Below are positions 5,114 through 7,409 of a stretch of DNA of 7,409 bases, in pieces. Location: positions 1 to 7,409 of the forward strand of contig WTAG01000008.1 in NCBI GenBank assembly GCA_013139755.1, written 5' to 3'. Under the pieces are notes generated by a model, which worked only from the letters and a program-made list of their open reading frames with translations, did not search any database and was not told the origin of the DNA. Origin of the DNA: Methylomarinum sp. (GTDB lineage: Bacteria > Pseudomonadota > Gammaproteobacteria > Methylococcales > Methylomonadaceae). The position numbers and the translations under genes were made by a program. Every line of letters begins with the position of its first letter. Position 1 is the first letter of the stretch.

Positions 5114-7183
5114 TCATAGTTTAATTTCTAATCGAGTGATTTTATTTTCCATATCATCCGCAGGCACAGTGCAGCATAATAAAATCTCATTATGGTTTAA
5201 AGGTATGTCGATTTCTTGTATGTAAGACACGGTTCCTTGTAGCAACTTGGCCTTACATGCACCGCATTGACCGCTACGGCAACCATATTCTGGAGTGAGT
5301 CCATGGGCTTCTGCAAACTCTAATAAGTTGCCATCAGCTTTTGACCAGGCTTGTTCGAGCTGTGAGTCAGTAAATGTGACGATAGCTTCGTTGGCAGCCG
5401 GAAGTTGTGGGGTAAGGTTTTTATCCCGTACTAATGAGGCCGGGCCAAATGCTTCGGCAAAAATATGCGAATCACTAACACCCAGCGCTCTAAGGCTGTT
5501 GTATTGGCTTTGCATAAAACTGTTGGGTCCGCATAGATAAACATCATAATCTTCTGCTGCTGGTAATAGCGTCTGCAACCATTGTTTAGAAATACGACCT
5601 ATATGCTGGTAGTCAATACCTGCTTGTAAGTGTGGCTCTGGTTGACTCAAGGCCCAGAAGATACGGATATAACCTGCTGAGTTATCAGCGATTTCATTGA
5701 GTTCAGCATAAAAGGCGCGTTGCGTATTGTTTCGCGCTGAGCAAATCAGCGTTATAGCTTGGATTGAGCGAGTCCGTATGGCTTCCTGCAAGGCATGTCT
5801 AGTCATGGCAATCATCGGTGTAATACCTATACCCGCAGCTATCAACACCGCTGGACGCTTGCGTGATGCATCGAAGGTAAAAGATCCTGTTGGGGCTTTA
5901 GCATTAATAACACTGTCCACCCTTATTTGCTGATGCATAAAACTAGAAAACACACCGGAAGGTGTATCATTATTGCCTTGCTCGTGTTTAATGCTGATTC
6001 TAAAGAGGGCATCACCAGGTGCACTGGATACTGTGTAGGTTCTAATGTGCTCCTTACCCTCTATTTCGGTCTTCAGAGTTAAAAACTGACCCGCTTTAAA
6101 ATGAGGTTTTTGATCTGCCGGTGCTTGTAGATAAAATGATTTGATTACACTACTTTCTTCGACAATTTTAATGAGCTGATATGGCTGCCAGGTATTGCTT
6201 AGACTTTTTGCTTTTTTTGCCGCATCGGCTTCTTTCCAGCTACCGGTTAGTTCAGTATTGGGTGAGTAATCTTGTAAATTCCAGCGTAATGGCAGCACAT
6301 TTTTAAGCCAGCGGCCATGATCGATGTGGAATCGCCAGAGTCTTTCTGCTCCTGTAAAAAACTGAGTATCTGGTGAGTACCATAAGATTTCTACTGTGCC
6401 AGTCAGTGTGAGTAAGTGACCGTGAGTGAAGTCAATAAACAGTAATCCTGCTTTAGAGTTTTCTAAAAAATTGCCTAGTGTATTGAAATGAAAATTGCCT
6501 AGATAGTCGGGAATGGTGAGTGACTGTGCATCATCCACTCTAATAAAACCTGGCTTTCCCCCGCGATGAGAGACATCTGCACCTTCACTGGCGGTATGGC
6601 TGCCATTGGCAATATAGCTGGCGACAAAAAAGGTATCGCTATTGCTGATTAAATCGATTGCTTGTTGGTCAAATTCGGTTAAATCTTTACAGACCACTGG
6701 AGCCATAGATAATGGATCTATGCTGTGTAGTTCGCGGTGCTGGATATATTGCGGGCAATTACCAAATGCTTGATTTACTGTTAGCTCTACACCCTTATCA
6801 GAGGCATGGCTGATAGATGTTGATAAACGATTTCTGCGACGGCTTTCTAGTTCTATGCCTAGTAAGCCTAATCTGTTGCCAGTGATTAAAGATTCGTTTA
6901 ATGGATCACCTGTTACAGGTGTGGCGTTAATTTGCAGGTGCTTATTGTCCGTGGAGGTAATAAATCCCGGTTGATTAAATAATATGGATGCCCACGGCCA
7001 CCCTTGCTGATCGGCATGAGCAACAAAAACAAAAGGTAATTGCGCGTAAAAATCTCTATGCTGATCAGGCATAAAATCACGAATAACCTGACGACCAAAG
7101 CGTTCCATTTTGTCGCGTACACCCAAGCGTTGCTGGATTTTTTGTTCACCCCTATGGAAAGGTGATTCAATCACTTTGCTCAT
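5114..7183 (-). CDS. Three-module redox protein: PNPOx-like barrel + FAD/NAD(P) reductase + 2Fe-2S ferredoxin
   Basis: 689 residues, no signal peptide. Residues about 40-290 resemble the pyridoxamine-5'-phosphate-oxidase-like split barrel; the signature is GADVSHRGGKPGFIRV (201-216), then IPDYLGNFHFNTLGNFLEN (224-242). About 333-580 is a ferredoxin-NADP reductase fold: FAD motif RTYTVSSAP (381-389), nucleotide-binding GIGITPM (451-457) and YLCGPNSFM (549-557). About 600-689 is a plant-type ferredoxin with cluster ligands C635, C640, C643 and C670 (or C671). The likely path is NAD(P)H to FAD to 2Fe-2S, with the barrel binding FMN or another cofactor; the final substrate is unknown. The ATG has GAGG (7192-7195) eight bases upstream. 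It lies between a GST gene 121 bases upstream and the GDCCVxC gene downstream, all co-directional, suggesting a detoxification or redox-stress unit. Confidence 0.85.
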   Translation of the reverse strand: MSKVIESPFHRGEQKIQQRLGVRDKMERFGRQVIRDFMPDQHRDFYAQLPFVFVAHADQQGWPWASILFNQPGFITSTDNKHLQINATPVTGDPLNESLITGNRLGLLGIELESRRRNRLSTSISHASDKGVELTVNQAFGNCPQYIQHRELHSIDPLSMAPVVCKDLTEFDQQAIDLISNSDTFFVASYIANGSHTASEGADVSHRGGKPGFIRVDDAQSLTIPDYLGNFHFNTLGNFLENSKAGLLFIDFTHGHLLTLTGTVEILWYSPDTQFFTGAERLWRFHIDHGRWLKNVLPLRWNLQDYSPNTELTGSWKEADAAKKAKSLSNTWQPYQLIKIVEESSVIKSFYLQAPADQKPHFKAGQFLTLKTEIEGKEHIRTYTVSSAPGDALFRISIKHEQGNNDTPSGVFSSFMHQQIRVDSVINAKAPTGSFTFDASRKRPAVLIAAGIGITPMIAMTRHALQEAIRTRSIQAITLICSARNNTQRAFYAELNEIADNSAGYIRIFWALSQPEPHLQAGIDYQHIGRISKQWLQTLLPAAEDYDVYLCGPNSFMQSQYNSLRALGVSDSHIFAEAFGPASLVRDKNLTPQLPAANEAIVTFTDSQLEQAWSKADGNLLEFAEAHGLTPEYGCRSGQCGACKAKLLQGTVSYIQEIDIPLNHNEILLCCTVPADDMENKITRLEIKL

Positions 7184-7253
7184 ATCATATACCTCGCTGT
7201 GTTAGTTGGGGGATGTTGGCGCGTTTTTATAAAATCAACTTAATGTTCTTAAG

Positions 7254-7278
7254 CCCTCCCCAGCAAGGGAGGACTTTT
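7254..7278. terminator. GC-rich hairpin between GST and redox-fusion genes
   Basis: CCTCCC (7255-7260) and GGGAGG (7267-7272) form a perfect 6-bp stem with a 6-base loop. On the plus strand AC and four T follow; on the minus strand, the direction of the genes, no U-run follows. It sits about 30 bases past the GST stop. It may be a partial terminator or processing site that lowers read-through from GST into the redox gene. Confidence 0.35.
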
Positions 7279-7304
7279 AAGAGCTTGTCTATGCTTTTTA
7301 ATCA

Positions 7305-7409
7305 TTAAGCCGCTAACCCAACAACAGATGCTTGCATAGGAATAAAGCCATGCAAAGATTCAACTCGTTGCAACCATGCTCTAACATTTGGATAATGCTG
7401 CAAAGATAC
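7305..7409 (-). CDS. Glutathione S-transferase, C-terminal fragment (cut by window edge)
   Basis: The minus strand gives an uninterrupted frame from the window edge to a TAA at 7305-7307, encoding 34 residues that begin VSLQHYPNVRAWLQRVE and end SVVGLAA. The YPNVRAWLxRVExLxGFxPM pattern is typical of the last helix of bacterial GSTs (GST_C domain). The catalytic N-terminal thioredoxin-fold domain lies outside the window, so class and substrate cannot be told. It is co-directional with the redox fusion 121 bases downstream and may be the first gene of that cluster. Confidence 0.75.
   Translation of the reverse strand, partial: VSLQHYPNVRAWLQRVESLHGFIPMQASVVGLAA

Noticed and set aside
6913..7170. 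85-codon minus-strand open frame within the redox fusion gene
   Set aside because: Wholly inside the well-supported PNPOx/FAD/2Fe-2S gene in another frame, with no domain of its own.

Overview
The window reads as chromosomal DNA of a Gram-negative proteobacterium, most likely a gammaproteobacterium. Supporting this are AT-leaning sequence, Sec-type signal peptides on periplasmic proteins, a c-type heme site, a glutathione S-transferase tail and a PNPOx/FAD/2Fe-2S redox fusion of a kind common in proteobacteria. I cannot fix the genus. No rRNA, tRNA, CRISPR array or intact insertion sequence is visible.

Layout. Positions 1-597 hold no convincing full-length gene. They contain a probable terminator at the left edge, a short-repeat cluster, palindromes, and a possible 13-residue leader ORF whose ribosome binding site lies in a hairpin. 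Positions 598-2181 (+) encode an exported protein of 527 residues with one CXXCH heme site and a C-terminal segment that closely resembles a mannan-binding lectin (MVL-type) repeat; a GC-rich hairpin terminator follows. Positions 2182-2961 are about 780 bases of non-coding DNA rich in inverted and direct repeats, including an 18-bp inverted-repeat pair enclosing 114 bp that looks like a small MITE-like or decayed mobile element.

The rest lies on the minus strand. 3855-2962 encodes an exported SMP-30/gluconolactonase-like beta-propeller. 4575-4093 encodes a compact histidine-motif membrane hydroxylase (fatty acid hydroxylase/sterol desaturase superfamily). 7183-5114 encodes a three-module redox protein (PNPOx-like split barrel, FAD/NAD(P) reductase, plant-type 2Fe-2S ferredoxin), followed 55 bases later by an 80-residue Cys-rich protein of the GDCCVxC family (5058-4816). 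The C-terminus of a glutathione S-transferase (7409-7305) lies upstream of the redox gene on the same strand.

How they may work together. GST, redox fusion and GDCCVxC protein are co-directional and closely spaced, suggesting a thiol/redox or detoxification operon. The cytochrome-lectin fusion and the beta-propeller protein are both predicted to be exported, but they are convergent and separated by the repeat-rich gap, so a shared function is only a guess. The most unusual item is the joining of a c-type heme protein to a mannan-binding-lectin-like tail.
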